Shown here: positions 49,465 to 60,843 of the stretch, one piece after another
Position numbering within the stretch: the first letter of the stretch is position 1
Layout of the letters: every line of letters starts with the position of its first letter
Assembly: GCA_963921795.1 (NCBI GenBank)
Contig: OY997642.1
Location: forward strand, 37,242,340 to 37,306,339
Reading direction: 5' to 3'
From: Nannobrachium achirus
Taxonomy: Eukaryota; Chordata; Actinopteri; Myctophiformes; Myctophidae
Length of the DNA stretch: 64,000 nt
Translations under genes and position numbers: made by a program
The notes under the pieces: generated by a model
Database searches by the model: none
What the model saw: only the letters and a program-made list of their open reading frames with translations
Told to the model about the DNA's origin: nothing

Positions 49465-49730
49465 GGGAGAGAGAGAAAGTTATGAAATAGTGGTCTGAGT
49501 ATCCTAGAGGGGTAACAGAAAGGTTAGAGGGAGAGCAGGCTCTGGAGAACACAAGGTCCAGTACATTACCTGCTTCATCGGTAGGGGGAGATGGGGAAAG
49601 TGAGAGGTCAAAGGAAGGTTGAAGTCCCCCAGTAGAAGGAGGGGTTTCCATCCTCTGGGAATGAACTGATCAGTGTCCAATTCTTCCAGAAAGGTCCCAA
49701 GGGCCCCTGTGGATTCGATACAGGACAAAA
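49410..49730 (-). mobile_element. LINE endonuclease-domain relic (L2-like), frameshifted
   Basis: Minus strand: one frame has KPLLLLGDFN (49728 side) and a second continues FDLSLSPSPPTDEAGNVLDL, VFSRACSPSNLSVTPLGYSD and HYFITFSLS. These are the GDFN and SDH catalytic motifs of APE-type endonuclease, in the right order but in different frames. Confidence 0.65.
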
Positions 49731-49744
49731 AGCTCTGCCTACTG

Positions 49745-50250
49745 AGATGAGATCAGTTTACTTGCACTCTGGTGCCAGGTAAACAGCCTCACCCTCAACC
49801 TTGACTAGGCCATGGAGCTGATTGAGCCTGGTATCGTATGGAAACTGCCTGAGAAAAGAAAAACCCTACAGCGAGTGGTGCGGTAAGCTGAGCGCATAAT
49901 AAGAAGCGAGCTCCCCTCACTGCAGGAACTGTAAGAAAAAGTGCGTATATAGGCTAGTCCAGGGGTCTTCAACGTTTTCAGGCCAAAGACCCCTTAGTTG
50001 AGTGAGAGATGAAGCAGGGACCCCCACAATCTGTTCATAGATTCCATATAGTTTCATTGTTTGGAGGACCCCCTGTAGTAACTCTGGGGACCCCTAGGGG
50101 TCCCGGACCCCCTGTTGAAGACCTCTGGGCTAGTCAAAGCTCAGTGCATCATCAAGGACAGGCACCACCCCAGCCACAAACTACCGTAAGGGCAAACCAC
50201 CTGGTTTAGCTTCCAACCAGCTACCATCAGACTGTTGAACAAGGCATGAC
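49745..50250 (+). mobile_element. Decayed LINE RT C-terminus, split by a hAT insertion
   Basis: Plus-strand pieces read KTLQRVVR, AERIIRSELPSLQEL and, after the insertion 49960-50127, AQCIIKDRHHPSHK. They are collinear with [26 protein letters not shown] of the LINE at 12600. Stops and the insertion make it non-functional. Confidence 0.6.
49960..50127. mobile_element. hAT miniature element, short form, exact target duplication
   Basis: Termini CAGGGGTCTTCAACG and ..GTTGAAGACCTCTG, flanked by GGCTAGTC on both sides (49952-49959, 50128-50135). 168 bp; in reverse orientation it is the two ends of the 20169-20634 element joined without its middle, i.e. a deletion derivative. Confidence 0.9.
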
Positions 50251-50259
50251 CACTGCCTG

Positions 50260-51890
50260 TCATGGTGTCATGTCATGGGTTGGCCTTGGACTTTTGCTTT
50301 CCTTATGGACCTACCTATGTATTATGCCAGTAAAGCAACGTTTTTTTTTTGGACTATGTGGTTGAACTTGACACTTGCCAATACTCTGCACCTTAATCTC
50401 ATACTCTTCTTACACTAATGTCCTGAACAGTATACAAGCTGCTATGCTCACACACCTTATTTCTAAACCTTTTTTGATATCCTAAAGGCCTACCAGTGGT
50501 GGTTTGGTCGTAGCATGTAGAACCACAGCGTGTGGCCAGTAGGCCTACATTTTTCACGAGCAGGTACAGTATACGGCACCGTAACGTTATGGTACGGTGC
50601 ACGTGCATGCATGAACTTAAAATTTAAATACCTTACCACTGGGGGAGAAAAAATCACCATTACACAACTGTGGCCCACCAATGGACCCCACCAACAGGTT
50701 TGGAATAGCTGCTCTACAATTCTAAGGTGAGATGTCTTACTTTTTTGTAGATCTCTGTAGACGATGAAAATGAAATGAAAATGAAATGGGAAAGATGTGT
50801 TGTTATAGAACCTTGTTAACAAAGTTTCAAAAAATATATATAATAATAATAATAATAACCCAAACAAAACAAGATAGCCTACTGTCTCTTGTCCAGTTAA
50901 TTAAAGCAAGAAACAAGGAAACAACGTAGATTACAGCAGCTGAACTGTCCTTAAATAGAGCCATGCTTTATCACACTGTATGAAGGTATTATTAGCATGC
51001 AGGCCACCCCTCAGAACACTAATAGTACATGTAATAGAAAAGCACAGCACTCAACTTTCAGGTAAATAACCTTGGGCCTGTACCAGACGCTAAAAGTCAT
51101 TGCAGGTGAACCCAGGGGGGATTTTATAGGGTAGTTATATGGTCCATATTTGGATATAAAATTAGATACTTTTTATGTACTTTTACTCCAGTACATCTCT
51201 CAGAGGCTAATATGTTTACTCGTTGCAATGTGACGCATTGTGAGCTTGAAGATCTTCTATTTTCATAAGATGTTTTATACATTTTATACATTTGAAAACT
51301 TGAAACTTGAGATTCTGTATAATAAGTATACTTTCTACTTTTGGTACTTTAAGTTAATTTTGATACCAATACATTTGTACTTTTACTGTAGTAGTAAAAA
51401 AATGTGAGGACTTTTTCCACCACTTCATGCTGAAGTTGTCGAAGCTGGTCGGATTTGACCTGCCAGATGCAGATCCAAACCCAACACAACGATGTAGTCA
51501 TTGTCATGTAGTCACAACGATGTCAGTCACAGGTAAAGTCAAAAGACCCTGCATAAAAGGAGCACTCCAAAAAAGTCCTTGTGGTCTTGTTTCCGTTGGA
51601 GGTCCTTGCAGTCAAACTTGGTTGATTTATTCAGGACTGTATTTGGGATTGACTATGTAGTATCTATCTATATTATTATGAAATAATATAGTGTAGTGTA
51701 GATAGTCTGGTTTTAAAGTGCTTCATAACACTGAATCAGCACTTTTAAGAGTTTTTAATTATATTTTAATAACTTAGGTATTAGAATCTGTCACAACTCC
51801 ACCCACACAGGCAATTTGAGCGCTTATTCCTGCAAGCCAGAGTCTTTGAGCAGTGCTGTGTCAGCATCAGTGCAGAGTATAGACCGTTTT
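50260..51890. other. Intergenic stretch with scattered scraps
   Basis: No gene. Half a palindrome module (GTGAGCTTGAAGATCTTCTA) at about 51240-51260; (TAA)n at about 50838-50858. Confidence 0.35.
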
Positions 51891-51894
51891 CCTG

Positions 51895-52050
51895 GGGTGT
51901 CGCTCTCCATTCCGACATGTCGCCACTCCAAAATTGACTTCTTATTGTCGGAGTGGCGACACTTCCATAGAGGTTAAGTTTAGGGTTAGGGTTAGAGATA
52001 GGGTTAGTGTCGGAATGGAGACATGTCGGAAAGGAGACATGTCGGAGTGT
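51895..52050. mobile_element. Palindromic GTCGGAGTGGCGAC element with TTAGGG-like core, copy 2
   Basis: Matches 41885-42060 across CATTCCGACATGTCGCCACT, TTCTTATTGTCGGAGTGGCG and GACATGTCGGAAAGGAGACA. The core reads TTTAGGGTTAGGGTTAGAG, closer to telomeric repeats than in copy 1. Confidence 0.7.
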
Positions 52051-52059
52051 CGAAACCTA

Positions 52060-53260
52060 ATAAAATCTGCGAACTAAATTGTTACCAAGAAATTTCTCCA
52101 CCAATGTATTTCTAAAGGTGTGTAATAATATGTACTAAAAGGTTGAAATTCAACTCCCGGGGGAAATTTTGTAAAAAACTGATGAAAGTTTGTGTCCAAT
52201 TAACTTTACTATACAGGAAAGAAACACAGAAAATAAATATGCTTTAAGTAGCATGTGAGGGGTCAAACTAGGGGTTTTTCATGATGCTGAATCAATTGCA
52301 AGCATTTGTTTTGCACGAAAAACATTCCGTGTGCAACAAATGGCCCCCAAAAAATGGTGAAAAGTGATGCCTCATCACTAAATCATCATTTTGTGGGGCC
52401 GTTTTTAGCCCAAGCATGTGATGTTCTGACATCACAGTGATGACTTGACCAGCTCAGCAGAAGGGTATACATGCCAAAGTGCCCATGTGCACTCGCCCAT
52501 GCGATGCGACGGGTCGCTTCTCGCCCTTAGGGCGTCTTACTGGTTACTAATAACAATATTCACTCATTGCCCCTATACTCTGCACTGATGCTGACACGGC
52601 ACTGCTCAAAGACACTGTTTGACATTGGCTTGCGGGAATAAGCTCCCATTCCAGCTGAATTGCCTGTGTGGGTGGAGTTGTGACAGACTCTAATACCTCG
52701 GTGTTTACCTGTTCAATTGGAGGCTTGACCTTTTTATTGCCAAGGTTTTCTCATCTCCTGGGAGCACTGTTCCGATGGCAATATCACCGCTCTGTGTATT
52801 CCAGTCACATGTTCTGAGATCCTTAACACAGTGGTCAGACCAGCACAAGGGTTGAGCATAATATTATGCCTAAATGTTAATGTGTACAATACCCAATACC
52901 CATGCAGCCCAGTCCTCTGTAATGCCAATGTCAATATCAGTAATTGGATCAGAATGCCAAATGTTGTTATCTGATAATTAAACAAATTATTAGTTTCAAT
53001 CTGCATGTGTGTCATATTGTATAATTGCTAAGCATTTGGTTGTATTTTGCATGAAATCAAATGGATAGCAATTTTACAGCAGTAAAATAGAGCATCACAT
53101 AATGGAATCAATATAACACCTACATTTCTATCATTCAACCATAGACACAGTACTGGTAAATTATACTCAGCTGATCTAATGTCAAGTTAGGCTTAAACAC
53201 CATTTCTTTTATGATTAATTTTTTTTATTGATATTGCTTTATTGATACTGTAGATTTTTT
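52060..53260. other. Intergenic stretch, one inverted pair
   Basis: GAGCGCTTATTCCTGCAAGC..CAGTGCTGTGTCAGCATCAG (51818-51872) reappears inverted at about 52580-52680 (CTGATGCTGACACGGCACTG, GCAGCTTGCGGGAATAAGC-like). The 51895 element and ~500 bp more lie between the arms. It also has GCGACGGGTCGC / TCGCCCTTAGGGCG palindromes near 52505-52535. No gene. Confidence 0.45.
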
Positions 53261-53267
53261 TAAGTGA

Positions 53268-53400
53268 AGATAGAGGAGCCAGGGAGAGAGAGGGGAGAGA
53301 CACACAGCAAATGTCTTCAGGAACGGGACTTGACCCCGCGACATGCTGTCAGGCTGAACATGAGCCAATTAGGTATCCAGACCGCAACACCTTTTTAAAC
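53268..53400 (-). repeat. SINE-like fragment, reverse orientation
   Basis: GGGGAGAGACACACAGCAAA, TGTCTTCAGGAACGGGACTT and GACCCCGCGACATGCTGTC mirror the GTGTCACTCCCC..GACCTTTGC block and promoter region of the SINE family, strongly diverged. Confidence 0.45.
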
Positions 53401-54060
53401 CAGTACAGATCTTCACAGATTTAATGACATCTCGGTGGGAGCCAGGAGATGTTTTCAGAGTGATCTCAGTGATAACAGAATGCTCATAGTGTGGGCAACT
53501 CTGGCATTTTCACCCTTACAGTATGTCGTAGTGCTTATTTGAAAGTAGGTAACAAAACAAAATGTACCCGATTGCATGTTCAAAATTAAACCAGGAGGGA
53601 AATCAGTTCAGTAAAAATGGGATTTCACAGAATAGAATGCATGAATTCACTTGACCGTGAAATCTAATTTCAGACAGACTTTTAAGCTGCTTTGTGGCTT
53701 TGTTAAAAATGAATTAATTAAATCCTTTTTTGGGTTGGATTGTTGTATACGTCTCTTGAGTGCAGCACAGATGTAATTGAGGAAAATGAGAGCTAACTCA
53801 AACATTATCATATTTCTTTTATTCTTTACAATTTGAACTGCATCAATCTCCTGCATAATAATAGGGATACAGAAAAGCTCTAATGTTAGAAAACATGATC
53901 TGTCATCTCACAATACTTTCTGCATTTATGCAATTTTTTACTTGGTACATATAAAAACATCTACTTTCTCTAGTCTAGACACATGGGGCTTGGGGCCCTA
54001 TTTTCGTCTGTGCTGAACCCTAACCCCCTAAACTTCTTTGCCTTTTATTACTATTTTGAA
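53401..54060. other. Intergenic stretch, nothing recognised
   Basis: AT-rich; no features supported. Confidence 0.3.
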
Positions 54061-54157
54061 AAACGTTTTAAAATACCTCAAATAGCCGATCTACATGACG
54101 TACATGCTGTACCATCTCACGCTGTGAAAATAGGGCCCTAACAGTGCTACTGTATAT

Positions 54158-54402
54158 CGTCGTTGTCGGGTGGAAACCTTGTATGTCCAAAACCGTTCGT
54201 TTTGCATTTATCATTTTAAAAATGATTTAAACTAGTGAAAACAGCCGATCTACAAGCACACAACGCCTCGCGGTGCTTGTAGATCTGCTGTTTTCACTAT
54301 ACTTTTGTGCAACGGCCTTGTATGATGAAGCAGGGCTTTACTTTGCGAACGAACATACACATTTGAAACTTGGAGATACGAGGTTTCCACCCAACAACGA
54401 CG
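54158..54402. mobile_element. CGTCGTTG-TIR miniature element with central palindrome, copy 4 (best preserved)
   Basis: Left end CGTCGTTGTCGGGTGGAAAC, then CTTGTATGTCCAA; right end TTGGAGATACGAGGTTTCCA then CCCAACAACGACG: ~35-bp inverted termini. Flanked by ATAT on both sides. Central palindrome 54235-54297, preceded by TTAAACTA. 245 bp. Confidence 0.88.
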
Positions 54403-54642
54403 ATATGTTAACATTTCAGAGCGAAGCTCACATGAGGCTCCATGGATCAAACTACCGGTATTGTGAATAGGAGATCTAGGTCCTAGCAGTGTACAGAGAC
54501 CCAAAGGCTCTGAGTTACATAGACCACAAAGCTATGGGTCTCTGATATGTATTTGGTCCTTGGGGTATTGATTCTGGAATTCTCACAGTTTCAAGTGTAA
54601 CTGTAGCCACAGTTATAGTAATCTTCTGCATGGGAATAGCTA
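54403..54642. other. Intergenic spacer between two elements
   Basis: Nothing recognised. Confidence 0.3.
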
Positions 54643-54650
54643 ATCTAGTG

Positions 54651-55046
54651 CAGTGGTTCTCTACATGTGGGTCGAGACCCCAAGTGGGGTCTCCAAATTA
54701 TATTGGGGGGTCCTCAGATGATTAACTTAATATCATGCAACAATATCGTCCAATATAAAGTTTAGGTGTATAGAGGGTATCTGCACATTTCTAAAGTGAC
54801 AATTTAAGGACTTTTTAATACAGTGTACCTCTAAAATGACAAATTAAACATTGGACAAATTGCAGAAATTGTGAAAATAGCAGATCTACATGCTCACAAC
54901 GCCTCTCAGCGTGAGGCGTTGTGAGCATGTAAATCGTCTATTTTCACAATAGAACCGTGTTATACAAAATGTAATGCCTCAACTCTTAGTGCTTGTCAGG
55001 GTGATTATTTTGGGGGTCACGGCCTGAAAAGGTATGAGAAGCACTG
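54651..55046. mobile_element. hAT miniature element with exact target duplication and central palindrome
   Basis: Termini CAGTGGTTCTCTACATG and ..TATGAGAAGCACTG, flanked by ATCTAGTG on both sides (54643-54650, 55047-55054). The centre is the palindrome 54871-54947. Complete version of the truncated element at 842-1111. Confidence 0.9.
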
Positions 55047-55507
55047 ATCTAGTGTATGGATGACTCTGACTCTTATGTACTGTAAAGTACCTCGTTGAGG
55101 TCGCTGATATGAGCATTGCATTCACTGTTAGATAAACGCTCTAGTCCACAACTTGACAGTCACAATGTTGTGAAAGCCGCCTCCCCATCCATTTTCCACA
55201 CACACCTCGTTGCATCCTGTAGAAACAATGCAAGCTTCAGTATACATCTGCCTTCAACATCAGCCTCCAGGCTCCAGCGAGCCAGAAGCAGCATTTGTCT
55301 GCAACTGTCTGTCCCCATATGTGAATCATATATTATGTGCAAGGTCAATGTCATTGCTACTGGTTCACAATTTCTTTGACTTTATTTAAGAATGAAGAAT
55401 GTGAGGGTGTAAACAGTGAATGGTGCTGGATTCTAGCAATTGCCGTAAGAGTGACGGTCACTTGATATCTTTCAGAAACAAAGAATGTTACAAAACCATA
55501 CTTTTAA

Positions 55508-55975
55508 AGGGACTACACCATGAATTTTCATTTTTCCAATTTTTATGTATTTTCTTGGTGTCCCACCAGCAACTTCTATCCTCACAAAGTCCTATTTCTG
55601 ACCATTGTGTCTTTCTCAGTTTATGGGCAGATCTATGTTAGCATGTCTCAGAACGGTCCTGATTGTGAAATGTCAGATTTGTGATGTCACAAGGCCTGAG
55701 AAGGAGGCAGGAGGAGCTGGGAGAGGGTTGGGGAGGGGTGGGCAGGCCTGCTGAGCAGGAGGTGGGGAGGAGTGTGGGGCCAAAACTGGCTCAATAGCGC
55801 AGTCCTCCCACTCAGGACAAGGTGGTACTGCAGCTGAAAATGCTCTGAAAGCCAGGCAGAAATGACAGGGGCTCTGTATTCAGAAGTGGTAATTTAGCCT
55901 CAAACCTTTTCAAAAACGTTTTTGGGACACAAACAGTGTTATATAAATTATTTTTAAATGCATGGTGTAGGACCT
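55508..55975. mobile_element. TTAA-flanked miniature element, family 3 (AGGGACTACACCATG)
   Basis: Termini AGGGACTACACCATG and CATGGTGTAGGACCT, with TTAA on both sides (55504-55507, 55976-55979). 468 bp, purine-rich GGGAGG tracts inside, no coding frame. Confidence 0.75.
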
Positions 55976-55984
55976 TTAAAGACT

Positions 55985-57100
55985 GGAGAATATCTCACCC
56001 ACAGACTAGCTAAAGATTACATGTGCATAATTTTGGACTGTCACAGAGTATGTGAATGCACCCCCTCCCCACCCCCTTTCTTTTTCTTGTCCATTAACGG
56101 CATGTCAGGGCAACCAAGCACAATTCTCTGGAGTCTGAAGTTATAGTTGCCCTAATTCTACCCACTGTCATTTCTGCACGCCAGCCTTTGTGCTGGTTCA
56201 AATAAAGTGCTAGGCATGTGCACAACTGCACACACTGGGCTAGTTTTAAAAATATGATTGCTTGTCAGGGAAATCTAACAAGCAACTTTATTTCTTTGAT
56301 ATTCTATTTCCCCCCTAATGCTTTGAGTGACAGTCTACTCGCTATAGTCTAATGATATCAAAGGTGAATTATTTGTTCTCCCCCTTGCCCCCTCACTGTT
56401 CATGTTTTCCCGCAGTAACGCTGAGATCCAAGAGTGGCGTATGCTGTGCGCAAAGAAAAAAGAATGTTCACTCAAACGTATTTTGTTAAACACAAAAGTA
56501 CAAAAAATGTCCAGGGAAAAATAATTGTATAGGCCAAAGCATAATGCTTGTGAAGTGCCACCATGATGAGGCTGATTTGAAACATTTGGGGTGGAATGAG
56601 TTCCTTGGCCTACTGGCAGCATGCACAGAAAGTTTGCTGCTGATTGGTGAAGTTTGTTAGATTAGACTCTGGAAATACTAGACACACAGACACACACACT
56701 GCGGGTTAGGGTTAGAGGTCTCCGGCCCTTGTGGAGGGAAAAAAAGCCTGTTCTGACTTCTGATGAAAAGAAAAGGTCCACAACAGACAGCTGTATGCTG
56801 TATAAATCTGTATGCTGCTGTATGCTATGAATAATACATATTATTGAGAGCATACAGCTGTCCGTCTTGACTTTTTGCATTACACTTTGTCCTGCAACAC
56901 AGACTATCTGGATGTGCATAACAACTATTTTTCTTATCTGATTTTCACTTGATACTGGCAACGCATACATAATGCTGGACTGCCTACAGTCAGTTTTTGG
57001 TGTAATTGATCTAGAGCGGGAGAATAACACCCAGGATAATTCCTCCATCTGATTCAAAACTCTTTGATGTCAATTTCGTTGATGACACAGCCAAACAAGC
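55985..57100. other. Intergenic stretch, nothing recognised
   Basis: No gene or transposon termini supported; several open frames on the minus strand have no domain. Confidence 0.3.
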
Positions 57101-57104
57101 GCGT

Positions 57105-57117
57105 GCGTGTGTGTGTG

Positions 57118-57161
<44 letters not shown>

Positions 57162-57163
57162 TT
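57105..57163. repeat. (GT)n-(GTGC)n microsatellite
   Basis: About 25 bp GT followed by ~35 bp GTGC repeats. Confidence 0.9.
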
Positions 57164-57399
57164 TATTATCCGAGTGCAGTTTACCAAAGCACTAGGAGTA
57201 GCCAATAATAGGTGAAAAATAGGCTCCTGCTAAGGTCAACACATGGCATCCTTCAGCCACCTGTGATTCTGAGCAAACCACAGTTAGCCACAGTATGATT
57301 GATTGATTGATTGAATATTTTATTAGACAGAAATGTAAAAATAGTAAAAACTTGTTTCCATTGGGGTCCTATGATTCAATTTATCAACAATAACACAAC

Positions 57400-57449
57400 A
57401 AAATCAAACCTCGGTTCGAAGTGGAGCGGTGAATCTGAGCAGCTATACC
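57400..57449. repeat. 50-bp inverted partner of 63841-63890
   Basis: AAAATCAAACCTCGGTTCGA to GTGAATCTGAGCAGCTATAC occurs here on + and in reverse at 63841-63890 with about one mismatch. Both sit beside CA-type microsatellite sequence, so they are ends of copies of one dispersed repeat. Confidence 0.75.
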
Positions 57450-57814
57450 CTGTGTTTGTGTGTGCTGTGTCAGTCTGCACAACAATGCCCTTCTCAATCA
57501 GTTCCTGTCTGTCAGTAGTTTACAGTACAGTAGAATGTGCAACAGTGCCCTCTTCTGGTCAACCATTGTCATTGCAGCTATTTATGCTGGACGGGAAAGG
57601 GAGACACACAAAGCTATCCATTGGGAGTGCTCCTGTTCCACACCGCTCCAAAAATCAATATCATCACAAGTATAAAACACAATATGTACAGAGTAGAAAG
57701 GGGGAAAGGGGAGGGTCACCTGTCTAAGGAAGAAATGATAATTACCTCCCCCTTTGGCCTCCAGAAAAGTGCATTTTCAGGCCAGTATCCTTGCTAGAAA
57801 TGTGTTCAGGTGAT

Positions 57815-58070
57815 CTTGGTATTTTGCATGCACAGTGGCAGGCAGCAATGGAGAGCATGTGTTTCAAAGAACTGGCCCTGTACTGTACTGTATGTGCTGT
57901 CCCTCCTCACAATGCCCCTGAGCAATGCTGATGTTGAGAGAGTCTTTTCTCAAATGAACCATGTCAAATCAAAACGGAGGAACAGAAGGGGCCAGAAGAC
58001 TGCGAGCAGCACTCTCTCTGTCCGCTATGGCCTGAGAAGACAGGGGATTTGCTGTGTACCACACTAGGAG
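57815..58070 (+). pseudogene. hAT transposase C-terminal dimerisation-domain relic
   Basis: Frame 57810-58067 contains LTMPLSNADVERVFSQMNHV then KSKRRNR, the hallmark of the hATC dimerisation domain (P.SNADVERVFS), here probably from an Ac/ZBED-like transposase. The preceding FKELALY is in a different frame, the switch lying at the TGTACTGTACTGTATG duplication near 57880-57895. Hence a broken copy rather than a domesticated gene. No upstream domains or terminal repeats were found. Confidence 0.7.
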
Positions 58071-58194
58071 ATGCTGCAACAATTCAATGGTGGAATGTAC
58101 AAAGACAGGGGAGAGACAATGGATGCAGGAGCCGAACAACCTTTTAGAAAGGTAAAATAAACCTTCCATCATACAGTCGAAAAAATAGTAGCTT

Positions 58195-59714
58195 ATGTTA
58201 TTTTTGTGTAGAGCTGTATACTGTATAGTACACAGTGTTTATCCCTTCACTTACATCTGCAATTTATCTTTTCTAACCGGTATTTTTCCTAGCAAGATGA
58301 AAACAGCTAAGGTAATTCCCATCTTTAAAAGTGGTGACAAATGTCAGTTTACATCTCTTTACTTTCACAATTTTCAAAAATTTTAGAAAAACTGTATGTG
58401 ACCAGGCTTGATAATTTCATGGAAAAACACAACTTGCTCAGTAAACATCAGTATGGGTTCCGGTCTAATAGGTCTACCTCAATGGCAGTTATGGATATGG
58501 TAGAAAAGATATCAACAGCAATAAATGATAAACTATATACAGTAGGGGTATTCATTGACCTAAGAAAGGCTTTTGACACAATCCACCATGGACTGCTTTT
58601 AAAGAAAATGGAAAGATACGGTGTCAGAGGAATTGCAAATACATGGCTAAAAAGCTACCTAAGTGATAGACTCCAGTATGTGCAAATGAATGGCGTTGAC
58701 TCTGATCAGAAAAACATTACATTTGGAGTCCCTCAAGGCTCGGTACTGGGCCCAAAGCTGTTTATTATTTACATTAATGATGTTTGCGATATATTGAAGG
58801 AAATGAGCTGTGTCTTGTTTGCTGACGACACCAGTCTGTGTTGCTCAGGCAAACTCTTGGATCAGCTTGTGGATACAGTACAAAAAGAGCTAACGGTTCT
58901 GAAGAAATGGTTTGACGTAAATAAACTCTCACTAAACATAAGTAAAACTAAATTTATTAAATTTGGCAATAGAGCAATTGATAGAGATGTTAAAATCATG
59001 ATCAATGACATAGAAATAGAAAGAGTTTTTGAAAATACGTTCTTAGGTATTATTATATAATAAACTTAACTGGAAATCACATATTAATAACTTAAGAGCA
59101 AAATTATCAAAAACTATTGCAGTAATGTACAAAATGAAATTCATTCTAAACCAGAACTCTCTATACATGTTGTATTGCTCCCTCGTACTCCCATACATAA
59201 GCTACTGTGTGGAGGTATGGGGGAACAACTACAAAACAGTCATTAACCCAATTTTCCTACTTCAAAAGAAAGCTATAAGAACTGTCAGTAAAAGTGAGTA
59301 TTATGCACATACCAATCCATTATTCATTGATCTAAAAACTTTAAAATTGGATGATCTAGTTGAACTTAATACTGCAATTGTAATGTTTAAGGCACATAAT
59401 CATCTACTTCCGTGCTGTATCCAGGAGCTGTTCCAACCGAGATAGAGTAGGTACGACCTGAGGGGAACTGCCATTTTTAAACAAACTAATGCAAGAATAA
59501 ATATTAAAGATAGATGTATATCAGTTATAGGGATTAAAATATGGAATAGCTTAAATAAAGAATTAAAAAACTGTAATTCAATAAATACATTTAAAAGGTT
59601 ATATAAATCAAACATAATAGATAGATATAGAACATTAGTGTGACATGTATGTATGTATGTATGTATGTATTGTATATATGTATTGTATGTGTGTATGTAT
59701 AGATATGTGTATAT

Positions 59715-59748
<34 letters not shown>

Positions 59749-60240
59749 AATAAGTGTAGTAGGACAAAATATATAATTAAAAAGAAAAAAAAAATCTAAT
59801 CCATAGCAAAATACAGTCTATTGAATTATATTACAAATATAATTGAGCGACAAAATATACCAGATAACTTGAAAGTTGGTTTCTAGTACTTGTCTTCTTC
59901 TTATTTTTTTTCCCCTTGTTTCTTTTGTCAAGTGATACGTTGCCTAATTTCTTTGTAGTTGTTTGTTCTGTTTTTTTGGTGTTTGTTTTTTTGTTTGTTT
60001 GTTTGTCATGTGTTTTTGTTTTGTTGTCCTGTTTGTTTTAGTTTGTTAAATTTTTTGTTGTATTTTCTTCTAGAATGAAGTTACTTAAATGTTTAAAGGG
60101 TAGGCATAATAAGCTCAGGCTTCAGCCCTACACCTTTTTGGTCTGTCTACTATTATTTATTTTCTTTTCAATGAAAGAAAAGATAAATGCATTGTATTAC
60201 TTTATTTTATGACCAAAATAAATAAATAAACTAAACTAAA
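58195..60240 (+). mobile_element. LINE, 5'-truncated: most of the RT domain and C-terminus, with few frame breaks
   Basis: Three consecutive frames cover the RT domain. 58230-58350: GIFPSKMKTAKVIPIFKSGD. 58350-59060: GFRSNRSTS; motif A FIDLRKAFDTIHH; motif B GVPQGSVLGPKLFIIYIND; catalytic CVLFADDTSLC; motif D LNISKTKFIKF. 59070-59445: SLVLPYISYCVEVWGN, LQKKAIRTV. A further in-frame tail runs to a stop at 59641-59643. Breaks: a small deletion near 58355 in the conserved region after FKSGDK, a frameshift near 59050 and another near 59445. A (GTAT)n tract, AT-rich 3' sequence and an AAATAAATAAATAAA tail near 60218 close the element. Clade not assigned (Jockey/I-like by motif style). Confidence 0.85.
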
Positions 60241-60264
60241 CTTTATTAACTATTGTTACTCAAA

Positions 60265-60450
60265 ATGTTAAATGGTAAATTGTAAATGGTGCTTTTTATC
60301 CAAAGCACTTTACATAGATTGTGCATTACATTCACCCATTCACACACATTCATACACCGATGGCGGAGGAAACCATGCAAGGCACCAACCTGCTCACCGG
60401 GAGCAATTAGGGGTTCAGGGTCTTTCTCAAGGAAACTTCGACACTAACTC
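60265..60450 (+). repeat. AAATGGTAAATG-type dispersed repeat, copy 2
   Basis: Shares ATTGTGCATTACATTCACCC, GGCGGAGGAAACCATGCAAG and CTCACCGGGAGCAA with 29851-30060. Directly follows the LINE tail. Confidence 0.7.
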
Positions 60451-60843
60451 TGACGTAACACAACAAGTAAAACTCAAGTTTTAATAATGTTTCCGTATAT
60501 GTCTTTCTGGCAGGGACAGAGGACAAGAAAGAGATGCTGACAGGACAACTGACAGAGACAGACACCAAGAGACAACAGACAACAGAGACAAACACTCCTA
60601 CAACAGACAGTACAGCCGGGCACACACCTGGGACAACAGACTATCCTACGAAGGGGTGTCATGCAATCCAAAATTCTGAGGGGGCACAATATTAGAGCAG
60701 TACTTTGAACTACTGGGTGTTTGTGAATATTTGCTGTGTAGTTACCTCTCTACCCAGGATAGATACTCCGGAAAAAGATTAGACATGGACTCCAGGGAAG
60801 AGGGAATGTTTTTTTTGTTGCCTTTTATAGGAATTTCAGCAGT
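60451..60843. other. Intergenic stretch, purine-rich
   Basis: A GACAGAGACAGACAC-rich purine tract at about 60535-60600; no gene. Confidence 0.35.
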
